DNA from: Streptomyces sp. NRRL WC-3742 | Lineage (GTDB): Bacteria > Actinomycetota > Actinomycetes > Streptomycetales > Streptomycetaceae | Assembly: GCF_000720635.1 (NCBI RefSeq) | Contig: NZ_JOCF01000001.1 | Span: forward strand, 218,653-282,652 | Length of the DNA stretch: 64,000 bases | Direction: 5' to 3' | Translations under genes and position numbers: made by a program | Shown here: in pieces, positions 33,907-42,084 of the stretch | How positions within the stretch are numbered: position 1 is the first letter of the stretch | Layout: the number at the start of each line of letters is the position of its first letter | Notes under the pieces: generated by a model | What the model was told of the DNA's origin: nothing | Databases searched by the model: none | Seen by the model: the letters and a program-made list of their open reading frames with translations, nothing else

Positions 33907-34785
33907 GTGTACCCACCCGTCCGGAACGACGCGCCTGCACCCTCCCGCCCGTCGTCCGCGCCCCTGCGCCCCCGCACCGGTCTGCGCGGCCGACCGGCCC
34001 CCGAGCGGCAGATCTCCACGGGCCTCGACCTGCTGCGCACCCTGCTGCGCAGCCAGCTCGCCGCCTCACCCCAACTCGTCCCCGCCGGAGCCGCGTTCGG
34101 CCCCCAGCCCGGGCCGGGCCTCGCCCTGCGCACCACCGCCGCGGGCTCCGCCGGCACCGGCTCGCGCAGCCGCTCCGGCAGCACGGGCCTCGGACGCGGG
34201 CGCACCCGCACCGCCCCCAGCCCCGGCTACGAGACCGAGCACAACCCGATCATGGAGCTCGTCGAGCGGGCCCAGAACGGCGAGAGCGACGCCTTCGGCC
34301 GGCTCTACGACCACTACGCCGACACCGTCTACCGCTACATCTACTACCGGGTCGGCAGCCGGGCCACGGCCGAGGACCTCACCAGCGAGACGTTCCTGCG
34401 CGCGCTGCGCCGGATCGGCACCTTCACCTGGCAGGGGCGGGACTTCGGCGCCTGGCTCGTCACCATCGCCCGCAACCTGGTGGCCGACCACTTCAAGTCC
34501 AGCCGGTTCCGGCTGGAGGTCACCACCGGCGAGATGCTCGACTCCAACGAGTGCGAGCGCAGCCCCGAGGAGTCGGTGCTGGAGTCCCTCTCCAACGCCG
34601 CCCTGCTGGACGCCGTGCGCCGGCTCAACCCGCAGCAGCAGGAGTGCGTCACCCTCCGCTTCCTGCAAGGGCTTTCGGTGGCCGAGACGGCGCGCATCAT
34701 GGGCAAGAACGAGGGCGCCATCAAGACCCTCCAGTACCGGGCCGTGCGCACCCTGGCCCGGCTCCTCCCGCCCGACGCGCGGTGA
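33907..34785 (+). CDS. bldN: Developmental ECF sigma factor BldN with N-terminal pro-region
   Basis: The 292-residue protein has an unusually long, low-complexity pro-region (about residues 1-112). Sigma region 2 follows (NGESDAFGRLYDHYADTVYR, AEDLTSETFLRALRR) and then region 4 (LNPQQQECVTLRFLQGLSVAETARIMGKN within 220-260). A pro-domain on an ECF sigma is characteristic of BldN, which must be processed before acting. BldN directs aerial mycelium genes including chaplins, rodlins and bldM. GGGAG lies 4 nt before GTG 33907. The anti-sigma gene follows. Confidence 0.93.
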   Translation: MYPPVRNDAPAPSRPSSAPLRPRTGLRGRPAPERQISTGLDLLRTLLRSQLAASPQLVPAGAAFGPQPGPGLALRTTAAGSAGTGSRSRSGSTGLGRGRTRTAPSPGYETEHNPIMELVERAQNGESDAFGRLYDHYADTVYRYIYYRVGSRATAEDLTSETFLRALRRIGTFTWQGRDFGAWLVTIARNLVADHFKSSRFRLEVTTGEMLDSNECERSPEESVLESLSNAALLDAVRRLNPQQQECVTLRFLQGLSVAETARIMGKNEGAIKTLQYRAVRTLARLLPPDAR

Positions 34786-34893
34786 GGCGGCGGTGACCGA
34801 AGGCGCGATAGCCGGGGGCCCGCCGGGCCGCACGTCACCATCCGTGTGCGGCCGACACGTCCGGGTGAACGGTCGATCCGATGATCAGCCACG

Positions 34894-34922
34894 CGTAACC
34901 GACCGCCCGCACCGCTCGTTGG
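34894..34922 (+). promoter_or_regulatory. Candidate BldN-dependent promoter of rsbN
   Basis: CGTAACC (34894-34900), 16 bases, CGTTGG (34917-34922), about 130 bp before the rsbN start. rsbN is reported to be transcribed by its own sigma factor, which agrees. This is the best instance of the motif in the window. Confidence 0.6.
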
Positions 34923-35055
34923 CCAGCGTGCAAGCCACCACCGGGCATACCGTCAAGTCGAATTGCGACCTGTCACCCGATGGAGTGGCCTTGGCCCGCC
35001 CGGGCAACCGTCCGGCAGGCCAGGCAGTCGACAACGACGAAGGGAGGTGTGGCCC

Positions 35056-36357
35056 GTGACGGCAAACGTGCTGGAGCACCGGCGGGCGAGGGCCTTCGCC
35101 GAGGTGCTGGAGGCCCACCAGACGGAGCAGCGCCGCGCGGCCGGCGCCGAGACGGCCGACCCCGCCGCCACCGGCGCCGGTCCGGCCGCGATGGCCGAAC
35201 TGGTCGGCATGGCCGACGCGCTGGGAGCCCTGCCCGGTCCGGAGCTCGACCCCGAGGTCCGGACCGTCCAACGCGCCCAGCTGATGGCCGCGTTCGAGCA
35301 AGCCTTCGCCGGCGGAGGCGGCGCCACCGTGCCCCGCCAGCGACGCCACCGCGCCGTCCGCACCGCACCGCGCGGCCGCTGGAGCCGCCGGTTCGCGATC
35401 GGCGGCCTGGTCGCCGGGCTCGCCGTCGGCAGCCTGGCCGGCGCCGCGGCCGCCAGCTCCAACGCCCTCCCGGGCGACACGCTGTACGGCATGAAGCGCG
35501 GCCTCGAAGGACTCCGGCTCGACTTCGCGGACTCCGACTCCGAGCGCGGCCAACTACTGCTCGACAACGCCGCCACCCGCCTCGGCGAGGCCAAGAGCCT
35601 GGTCGGCCGCACCGACCCGGCCGGCGCCCTCAGCCCGGGCACCGTCGACCAGGTCCGCCGCGCCCTGGACGACATGCACGCCGACGCCCTCAAGGGCCGC
35701 GACCTGCTGCGCTCCATCTACCGCAGCAACGGCTCGCTCGAGCCGATGCGCGCCCTCGCCGGGTTCGCCAAGGACGAGGACGGTCGCTGGACGGAGCTCG
35801 AGGGCAAACTGCCCGTCCAACTCACCCAGCAGGCCGACCTGGTGAACCGCCTCTTCGACGACATAAGCGAGGACGTCGCGCCCCTGCACCTGGCCCAGCC
35901 CGCCGCCAAGAGCGACGGCCGGCCCGGCAACGGAGCGGACGACGGAACCGCCGGCAGGACCCCCGGCTCCTCCGCCGACACCCCGGCCGGCACCGGCACC
36001 ACGCCCGGCACCGACCAGACCCAGGGCGGCACCGGCACGGGCGCCAACCGCCCCGGCGGCACCGACCGCACCCCGGCCAACCCCGGCAACGGGGCCACCA
36101 GCAGCGGCACCCAGGGCGGCGGCCTGCCCAGCACCCTGCCCGGCGGCGGCGCGGACGCCGTCAACGGCCTGGTGGGCAACCTCACCAACGGCCTCACCGG
36201 CACCAAGCCCTCGCCCAGCACCGACGCGGCCCCGCCGCAGGCGCCCCAGGCCAGCAGCGCGCCCGGCCCGGCCGGCGCGGCCCCGCAGCAGCAGGGCGTG
36301 GACGTGCCCCCGCTCGTCCCGGGGCTGCTGCCCGGGCTGCGCATCCTCGGCGGCTGA
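35056..36357 (+). CDS. rsbN: Membrane anti-sigma factor RsbN (DUF5667-containing)
   Basis: The 433-residue protein has a cytoplasmic N-terminus (1-110) that would hold BldN. One membrane segment (about 113-134) follows, then an extracytoplasmic DUF5667 region (NALPGDTLYGMKRGLEGLRL through about 290). A long Thr/Gly/Pro-rich tail (about 295-433) is probably disordered. GTG 35056 follows GGGAGG by 8 nt. Location right after bldN and the single-pass layout identify it. The tail carries PGGGxxxxGxxGN-type runs and makes the protein longer than I would expect. Confidence 0.9.
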   Translation: MTANVLEHRRARAFAEVLEAHQTEQRRAAGAETADPAATGAGPAAMAELVGMADALGALPGPELDPEVRTVQRAQLMAAFEQAFAGGGGATVPRQRRHRAVRTAPRGRWSRRFAIGGLVAGLAVGSLAGAAAASSNALPGDTLYGMKRGLEGLRLDFADSDSERGQLLLDNAATRLGEAKSLVGRTDPAGALSPGTVDQVRRALDDMHADALKGRDLLRSIYRSNGSLEPMRALAGFAKDEDGRWTELEGKLPVQLTQQADLVNRLFDDISEDVAPLHLAQPAAKSDGRPGNGADDGTAGRTPGSSADTPAGTGTTPGTDQTQGGTGTGANRPGGTDRTPANPGNGATSSGTQGGGLPSTLPGGGADAVNGLVGNLTNGLTGTKPSPSTDAAPPQAPQASSAPGPAGAAPQQQGVDVPPLVPGLLPGLRILGG

Positions 36358-36370
36358 TCCCGCCCGGAAC

Positions 36371-36411
36371 GCCCACGGGCCCCGGTGGAAGCTCCACCGG
36401 GGCCCGTGGGC
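36371..36411 (+). terminator. Perfect 19-bp hairpin after rsbN
   Basis: Positions 36371-36389 pair without mismatch with 36393-36411 around a three-base loop. It is the strongest hairpin in the window and ends the bldN-rsbN unit. Confidence 0.82.
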
Positions 36412-36427
36412 GCACTGATCAACCGAT

Positions 36428-36514
36428 CAGAGGAACACCGGGCGTCAGAACACCGGGCGCCAGAAGAACACCGTGCGCCAGAAGAACACCGGGCGTCAGA
36501 AGAACACCGAGCGG
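36428..36514. repeat. Five 15-18-bp repeats covering a gene's last codons and stop
   Basis: Units CAGAAGAACACCGGGCGT (with small variants) lie at 36428-36445, 36446-36460 (3 bp shorter), 36461-36478, 36479-36496 and 36497-36514. The last unit encodes the RSVFF end of the acyltransferase on the minus strand; its TGA stop (36498-36496) falls at a unit border. In two further units the stop position reads TGG, so the frame beyond the stop would continue as repeated VFFW. Confidence 0.9.
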
Positions 36515-37509
36515 CGCTGCACCAGAAGTTGGTACAGGGTGTGCTGGATGGTCTCGCGCACCTCGTCGGCCAGGTCGAAGACCAGCATCGGGTCGTCCGC
36601 CGCCTCCGCCGGATAGCCGTCGGTCGCGATCGGCTCGCCGAAGCGGATCGTCCACTTCGTCGGCAGCGGCACCGCCCCGAGCGGGCCCAGCCACGGGAAC
36701 GTCGGCGTGATCGGCACGTACGGCAGGCCCAGCAGCCGGGCCAGGGTCTTCACGTTGCCGATCATCGGGTACGTCTCCTCCGCCCCGACGATCGAGCAGG
36801 GCACGATCGGCACCTTCGCCCGCAGCGCCGAGGCGACGAAGCCGCCCCGCCCGAAGCGCTGCAGCTTGTAGCGCTCGGAGAACGGCTTGCCGATGCCCTT
36901 GAAGCCCTCCGGCCAGACCCCGACGACCTCGCCGCGCTCCAGCAGCGCCTGGGCGTCCTCGTTGCAGGCCAGGGTGTGGCCGGCCTTGCGCGCCAGCTCG
37001 TTGACCCCCGGCAGCACGAACACCAGGTCGGCGGCGAGCATCCGCAGGTGCCGCCGGTGCGGGTGGTGGTCGTGGATGACGACCTGGGTCATCAGCGCGT
37101 CCAGCGGGATCGTCCCGGAGTGGTTGGCGACGATCAGCGCGCCGCCCTCCGCCGGGATGTTCTCGACGCCCTGCACCTCGATGCGGAAGTACTTCTCGGC
37201 CAGCGGGCGCAGCAGCGAGAGCAGCACCTCCTCGGTGAGCTCCCGGTCGAAGCCGAACTCGTCCACCTCGTACTCGCCGGTGAGCCGGCGGCGCAGGAAG
37301 GACAGGCCCTCGGCGGCCCGGCCCTCCCAGCCCTTGCCGAACACCCTGGTGGCGGCCGGGCCGAGCTGCCCGGACAGCGCCCCGCCCACGGCCCCGGCGA
37401 TCCGGTCGGCCAGGGCCGGGGCCGTCGCCTCGGAGGTCGACCAGCTCGGGGCGGACTCGATGGGGATGACCTTGGCCTCGCGCGGCGCGTTCTCGGCTGC
37501 GGCACTCAT
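36496..37509 (-). CDS. Lysophospholipid acyltransferase family protein (PlsC type)
   Basis: The 337-residue protein has acyltransferase motif I, VANHSGTIPLDALM (catalytic His/Asp), motif II around KPFSERYKLQRFGRGGFV, and motif III VVGVWPEGFKGIG. It would acylate lysophosphatidic acid or a related glycerolipid at the membrane. About 90 residues precede motif I, longer than minimal PlsC. The stop codon lies in a tandem repeat. It ends the epimerase-acyltransferase unit (7 bp gap). Confidence 0.87.
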   Translation of the reverse strand: MSAAAENAPREAKVIPIESAPSWSTSEATAPALADRIAGAVGGALSGQLGPAATRVFGKGWEGRAAEGLSFLRRRLTGEYEVDEFGFDRELTEEVLLSLLRPLAEKYFRIEVQGVENIPAEGGALIVANHSGTIPLDALMTQVVIHDHHPHRRHLRMLAADLVFVLPGVNELARKAGHTLACNEDAQALLERGEVVGVWPEGFKGIGKPFSERYKLQRFGRGGFVASALRAKVPIVPCSIVGAEETYPMIGNVKTLARLLGLPYVPITPTFPWLGPLGAVPLPTKWTIRFGEPIATDGYPAEAADDPMLVFDLADEVRETIQHTLYQLLVQRRSVFF

Positions 37510-37516
37510 GGCGGGT

Positions 37517-38617
37517 TCAGCTCCTCGGGCGGGGGCGGGTCGGTGCGGAAGGGAGGTCGCTCGTGCCCTCGCGGCCCAGCAGGGCGGTCATCCGGTCGGT
37601 GACGGCGGCCAGCCGCTCGGGCGGCAGCAGGCCCGGCCGCTGGGCGGCGGCGAAGTCGGCGAACGCCTCCGGGGTGCCGAAGAGCGGCCGGTAGCCGAAG
37701 GTCTCCCGCAGCCGGGTGGTGTCCACGACCCGGCCGTGGGTGAGCAGGCGCAACTGCTCCGGCGAGACGTCCACCAGCCTGGTCTGCCGGGCCAGCACCG
37801 CCATCCAGGAGACGGCGGGCAGCAGCAGCGGCAGCATCGGGCGGCCGAGCCGGCGGGCGCACTGGGAGAGCAGCAGCACGCCCTCGCCGGCCACGTTGAA
37901 GGTCCCGGTGTTGACGGTGCCCGGCTCGGGCTCCCCCGCGGCCCGGCAGAGCACGGCGACGGCGTCGTCCTCGTGGACGAACTGCAACCGGGGGTCGTAG
38001 CCGAGGACGGTCGGCAGGACGGGCAGCGCGAAGTACTCGCTGAGCGGGGTGTCCGCGCCCGGGCCGACGATGTTGGCGAAACGCAGCACCGTCACCGCGA
38101 CGTCCGGACGGCGGCGGGCGAAGCCGCGCACGTACCCCTCGACCTCGGCCGCGTCCTTGGCGAAGCCGCCGCCGGGCTGGTCCTTGGGCTGCATCCGCTC
38201 GCTGAAGACGGCGGGGTCGCGGGGGGCGGAGCCGTACACGCCCGTGGTCGACTTCACCACCAGCCGGCGCACCCCTGGGGCCTTCTGGCAGGCGCCGAGC
38301 AGCTGCATGGTGCCGATGACGTTGGACTCCTTCACCGCGGAGCGGTTGGTGGAGCCCAGCCCGGTGGCGCTGACGCTCAGGTGCACCACGGTGTCCACCC
38401 GGTGCTCGGCGATCACCCGGGCGACGGCCGGGCGGCGCAGGTCCAGCTGGTGGAAGCGGTACGGGGCGGCCGGCCCCTCCGGCTCCTCCGGAGGGAGGCG
38501 GGGCGGCTGCACGTCCACGCCGACCACCAGGTCGACACCCGGACGGCGGCGGATCTCGGCGGCGAAGCGGGCACCCAGATGGCGTGCCACGCCGGTGACG
38601 AGCACGACGACGCCCAC
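37517..38617 (-). CDS. NAD-dependent epimerase/dehydratase family protein
   Basis: The 366-residue short-chain-dehydrogenase-like protein has the nucleotide motif VLVTGVARHLGARF and an acidic cofactor residue at VVGVDVQPP. An SDR-type segment TTGVYGSAPRD and the VLRFANIVGPG motif follow. GTG 38617 (MGVVVLVTG) is preferred because close actinobacterial relatives, as I recall them, start MGKVVLVTG; ATG 38632 is an alternative. Its substrate is unknown. Cotranscription with the acyltransferase suggests a cell-envelope lipid or sugar role. Confidence 0.82.
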   Translation of the reverse strand: MGVVVLVTGVARHLGARFAAEIRRRPGVDLVVGVDVQPPRLPPEEPEGPAAPYRFHQLDLRRPAVARVIAEHRVDTVVHLSVSATGLGSTNRSAVKESNVIGTMQLLGACQKAPGVRRLVVKSTTGVYGSAPRDPAVFSERMQPKDQPGGGFAKDAAEVEGYVRGFARRRPDVAVTVLRFANIVGPGADTPLSEYFALPVLPTVLGYDPRLQFVHEDDAVAVLCRAAGEPEPGTVNTGTFNVAGEGVLLLSQCARRLGRPMLPLLLPAVSWMAVLARQTRLVDVSPEQLRLLTHGRVVDTTRLRETFGYRPLFGTPEAFADFAAAQRPGLLPPERLAAVTDRMTALLGREGTSDLPSAPTRPRPRS

Positions 38618-38765
38618 GGTGCTGCACCCCATTCCCGGCCCGAGAAGCCTGCGTGCACCGTACCGCGCCGCCGTACCGGGCCGTGAAACGACATCGCCCG
38701 CCCGGGCCACGAGGGCCTGGGCGGGCGATGCAAGCGCTGGGCGCGCTAGGCGCGGCCGGGGACGC

Positions 38766-38864
38766 TTACTTCTTGTTGCGACGCTGGACCCTGGTCCGCT
38801 TGAGAAGCTTGCGGTGCTTCTTCTTGGCCATACGCTTGCGACGCTTCTTGATGACAGAGCCCAC
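38766..38864 (-). CDS. 30S ribosomal protein bS22 (AURKAIP1/COX24-domain protein)
   Basis: A 32-residue, extremely basic protein: [20 protein letters not shown] followed by [12 protein letters not shown]. This is the conserved actinobacterial small protein first annotated as AURKAIP1/COX24-like and later found on mycobacterial ribosomes as bS22. It starts at GTG 38864, with GAGGG upstream, and ends TAA at 38766. It is far below usual gene-finding length limits. It has the same neighbours (BdtA-like regulator and epimerase) in streptomycetes, as I recall. Confidence 0.93.
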   Translation of the reverse strand: MGSVIKKRRKRMAKKKHRKLLKRTRVQRRNKK

Positions 38865-39055
38865 GGAACAACCCTCGCTCACTGAGACTCTCGCCCGTGA
38901 GAGACGGAGCCCATACGACTGACGTGAGGGCCTAGCCTACCGTCCGGGTGCCCGGGGCCCTAACTCGCACTCCCCTCATCCGGGGAACGCCCGGGAAATC
39001 CACGGCGAACGGACCCGGGTCCGCGTCGGCGGGCCCGGGTCCGAACGCCCGCGAA

Positions 39056-39271
39056 CTACGCGCTCTCGAGACGCACGTAGGACTCCTTGAGGTACTCGTG
39101 CACCGCCTGCTGGGGCACCCGGAAGGACCGCCCGACCCTGATGGCCGGCAGCTCTCCGCTGTGCACCAGGCGGTACACCGTCATCTTGGACACCCGCATG
39201 ACCGCAGCGACCTCCGCCACGGTCAGGAAGACGACTTCCTGCAGGGGGCGCTCGACGGAACTCATGACCAT
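39056..39271 (-). CDS. Excisionase-like helix-turn-helix regulator (BdtA-like)
   Basis: The 71-residue protein is a single MerR/excisionase-type DNA-binding domain: FLTVAEVAAVMRVSKMTVYRL, then SGELPAIRVGRSFRVP and QAVHEYLKESY. This matches the protein I recall as BdtA, a BldD target in S. coelicolor with the same position near bldN. ATG 39271 or 39265 may be the start; AAGGGT lies 6 nt before the first. It probably represses or activates a few genes; targets unknown. Confidence 0.87.
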   Translation of the reverse strand: MVMSSVERPLQEVVFLTVAEVAAVMRVSKMTVYRLVHSGELPAIRVGRSFRVPQQAVHEYLKESYVRLESA

Positions 39272-39491
39272 CACCCGACCCTTAACCCGTGTGCAAGGCA
39301 CCGGCTTCCCCTCCGGTGACTCCACCGGCACACGTGTATCCCCAGAGTAGTTATGGGTGGTACCAGTGGGAAGAGGGGAGAAGCAGTCCTCGTACGGTGA
39401 GAGATAGGACTGTTGCAGTACGTAGCCGCCCGGCCGATGTGCCCGGTCGGCGTACGCACCGCCCGGTCCGCCGACGGCCGAAACGCCGTTT

Positions 39492-40688
39492 TCAGGCCAG
39501 CAGTCCGTGGTGGGGGAACACCGCGCGGCGGGCCGCGAGGATGGCCTGATCGAGCCGGTCCGCCGGATCGTAACCCGCGTCGAAGTCGCGCCAGGCGGGG
39601 CGCGCGCCGTCCGTCATCCGCAGCGGGGCGGGGCGGCGGGTGCGGCGGTAGACCTCGGCGCGCCAGGTCTCGGGGGTCTCGGTGGCCGGGTCGACGGGCC
39701 GTCCGGCGGCGGTGGCGACGAGGTGGGTCCAGGTCCGCGGGACGACGTCGACGACGGCGTAGCCGCCCCCGCCGGTGGCGACCCAGCGGCCGCCGGCCAC
39801 CTGGTGGGCGAGGTCGTGCAGTTCCTCGGCGATCAGCCGCTGGGCGTCGACGGTGACGGCGAGGTGGGCGAGCGGGTCCTCCAGGTGGGTGTCCGCGCCG
39901 TGCTGGGTGACCAGGACCTGCGGGCGGAAGGCGGAGAGCAGCTCGGGCACCAGGGCGTGGAAGGCGCGCAGCCAGCCCGCGTCGCCGGTGCCGGCGGGCA
40001 GCGGGAGGTTGGCGGCGGTGCCGACGGCGTCGGGGCCGCCGGTCTCGGTGGACCAGCCGGTCTGCGGGAAGAGCGTGGCGGGGTGCTCGTGCAGGGAGAT
40101 CGTGAGGACCCGGGGGTCGTTCCAGAACGCCTGCTGGACGCCGTCGCCGTGGTGGACGTCCACGTCGACGTAGGCGACGCGCTCGGCGCCGAGTTCGAGC
40201 AGCCGGGCGATGGCCAGGGCCGGGTCGTTGTAGACGCAGAAGCCGGACGCCTTGTCGGGCATGGCGTGGTGCAGGCCCCCGGAGAAGTTGACGGCGTGCG
40301 GGGTCTCGCCGCGCCAGACGGCCTCGGCGGCGGCCACGGACTGCCCGGCGATCAGCGCGGAGGCCGAGTGGACGGCCGGGAAGGACCAGTTGTCCTCGGT
40401 GCCGAGCCCGTGCCGGGGGTCGGACAGCTCGGGGTGGGCGGCGGCGTGCTTGACGGCCTCGACGTACTCCCGGGTGTGCACCAGTTGCAGGGTGGAGTCC
40501 CCGGCGGGCGGGGCGGAGCGGACGCCCACCCCGGGCCCGGTGCTCAGCCCGAGGGCCTCGACGAGGCGCATGGTGAGCGCGAGCCGGGTCGGGTCCATCG
40601 GGTGGCCGGGGCCGAAGTCGTAGGCGGTGACGGCCTCGTCCCAGAAGAGGTGCAGGCCGCAGGGGGTGTCACGCTCGGCTTCGGGCAT
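39492..40688 (-). CDS. AcuC-like histone-deacetylase-family amidohydrolase
   Basis: The 398-residue zinc hydrolase has the tandem-His region GGLHHAMPDKASGFCVYND, the metal motif YVDVDVHHGDGVQQAFW, TISLHEHPATLFPQTG and the second aspartate in TQHGADTHLEDPL. This fits AcuC, which deacetylates and activates acetyl-CoA synthetase, but other small acetylated substrates are possible. ATG 40688 is used, with GTGGAGG before it. It sits 38 bp downstream of the MFS gene on the same strand. Confidence 0.9.
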   Translation of the reverse strand: MPEAERDTPCGLHLFWDEAVTAYDFGPGHPMDPTRLALTMRLVEALGLSTGPGVGVRSAPPAGDSTLQLVHTREYVEAVKHAAAHPELSDPRHGLGTEDNWSFPAVHSASALIAGQSVAAAEAVWRGETPHAVNFSGGLHHAMPDKASGFCVYNDPALAIARLLELGAERVAYVDVDVHHGDGVQQAFWNDPRVLTISLHEHPATLFPQTGWSTETGGPDAVGTAANLPLPAGTGDAGWLRAFHALVPELLSAFRPQVLVTQHGADTHLEDPLAHLAVTVDAQRLIAEELHDLAHQVAGGRWVATGGGGYAVVDVVPRTWTHLVATAAGRPVDPATETPETWRAEVYRRTRRPAPLRMTDGARPAWRDFDAGYDPADRLDQAILAARRAVFPHHGLLA

Positions 40689-40726
40689 GGCCTCCACCGT
40701 AGCGGGTGGGGGTGGCCGGGCGGCTG

Positions 40727-41977
40727 TCAGGGCGCGACGGGTGCGGGAACGGGGGTGGGCGCGAAGCGCTCGGCCAGCGGCAGGACGGCGAGCACCAGCA
40801 GCATCGGGGCGAGCAGTGCCCAGCGGTACGAGCTCGCGTCGGCGATCGCGCCGACCAGTGGCGAACCGATCAGGAAGCCCACGTAGTTGAAGAGGTTGAG
40901 CCGGGCCACGGCGGCGTCCGAGTCGGCCGGGAACAGCCGGCCGCCGGCCGCGAAGACCTGCGGGATGATCGCGCAGATGCCCAGGCCCAGGACGGTGAAG
41001 GCGGCGATGCCCGCCCAGGCGCCGGGCGCGGCGGCGGCCAGGGCGAAGCCGAGCGCGGCCAGCGCGGCGCCGACGCGGACCACGGGGACGGCGCCGAAGC
41101 GCTGCACCGCGCGGTCGCCGAGGGCGCGGCCGAGGAGCATGGCCACCATGTAGCCGAGGTAGGAGAGCTTGGCGAGGTCCTCGCGGCTGCCGAGGCCGTC
41201 GGTGAGGTACTTGACGCTGTAGTTGGAGACGGAGGCGTCGGCGATGTAGGCGAAGGCCATCGCCAGGCAGAGCGGCAGCAGCGGGCGCCAGGGGATGGAC
41301 CGGGCCGCGGCCTCGGCCGCCTCCCGTACGGCGTCGCCGAGTTCGGCGGGCCCGGCGAATCTGGTGCCGGTCAGCACCGCGAGCGGGGCGATGACGGCGG
41401 CGGAGGCGCCGAACAGCACCGGCAGGCCGAGGTCGTAGTGGGAGCCGAGGCCCGCGACGGCGGCGCCGAGGATGCCGCCGAGGCTGAAGGCGGCGTGGAA
41501 GCCGATCATGATCGAGCGGCCGTAGCGGTGCTGGAGGCCGACCCCGAGCATGTTCATACTGGCGTCCAGTGCGCCGACCAGCAGCCCGAACGCGCCCAGG
41601 GCCAGGGCGAGTTGCCACAGCTCGTCGCCGAGGCCCGCGGCCGCGAGGCTCAGGCAGATCGCCGGCTGGACGACCCTGAGCACGGCGCGGGCGCCGGTGC
41701 GCCTGACCACCCGCTCGGAGGTCAGCGAGCCGACGCCCGCGAGGATCGGCACGGCGGCCAGGAAGACGGGCAACAGTCCGTCGCTCAGCCCGTAGCGGTG
41801 CTGGATCTCCGGGATGCAGGTGACCAGCAGGGCGAAGGTGACGCCCTGGAGCAGGAAGCTGACCGCGAGGGCGGCCCGGCCGGCGCGCAGCCCGGGGGTG
41901 AGCTCAAGAGCTCCGGGCTGTTCGGGCTGTTCGGGCTGTTCGGGCTGTCCGGACTGCGCGGGTGCTTCGACGCTCAT
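40727..41977 (-). CDS. MFS transporter
   Basis: The 416-residue protein shows about 12 membrane segments. A conserved loop after segment 2 (SERVVRRTGARAVLRV) and a paired loop after segment 8 (LGRALGDRAVQRFGAVPVVRV) mark the two halves. The N-terminus repeats QPEQPEQPEQP, encoded by near-identical 9-bp units. It resembles the FucP/YbjJ-like sugar or drug transporters; substrate unknown. Confidence 0.87.
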   Translation of the reverse strand: MSVEAPAQSGQPEQPEQPEQPGALELTPGLRAGRAALAVSFLLQGVTFALLVTCIPEIQHRYGLSDGLLPVFLAAVPILAGVGSLTSERVVRRTGARAVLRVVQPAICLSLAAAGLGDELWQLALALGAFGLLVGALDASMNMLGVGLQHRYGRSIMIGFHAAFSLGGILGAAVAGLGSHYDLGLPVLFGASAAVIAPLAVLTGTRFAGPAELGDAVREAAEAAARSIPWRPLLPLCLAMAFAYIADASVSNYSVKYLTDGLGSREDLAKLSYLGYMVAMLLGRALGDRAVQRFGAVPVVRVGAALAALGFALAAAAPGAWAGIAAFTVLGLGICAIIPQVFAAGGRLFPADSDAAVARLNLFNYVGFLIGSPLVGAIADASSYRWALLAPMLLVLAVLPLAERFAPTPVPAPVAP

Positions 41978-42084
41978 GCGGGACCTCGCTACTGGCCGGT
42001 ACGACGATATTGGCCGAGAGCGTAGGGGGTGCGCCGCCGCTACGGGAGGGGTCGTGCAGCGACTTTCTCCACGGGATCCACCGC

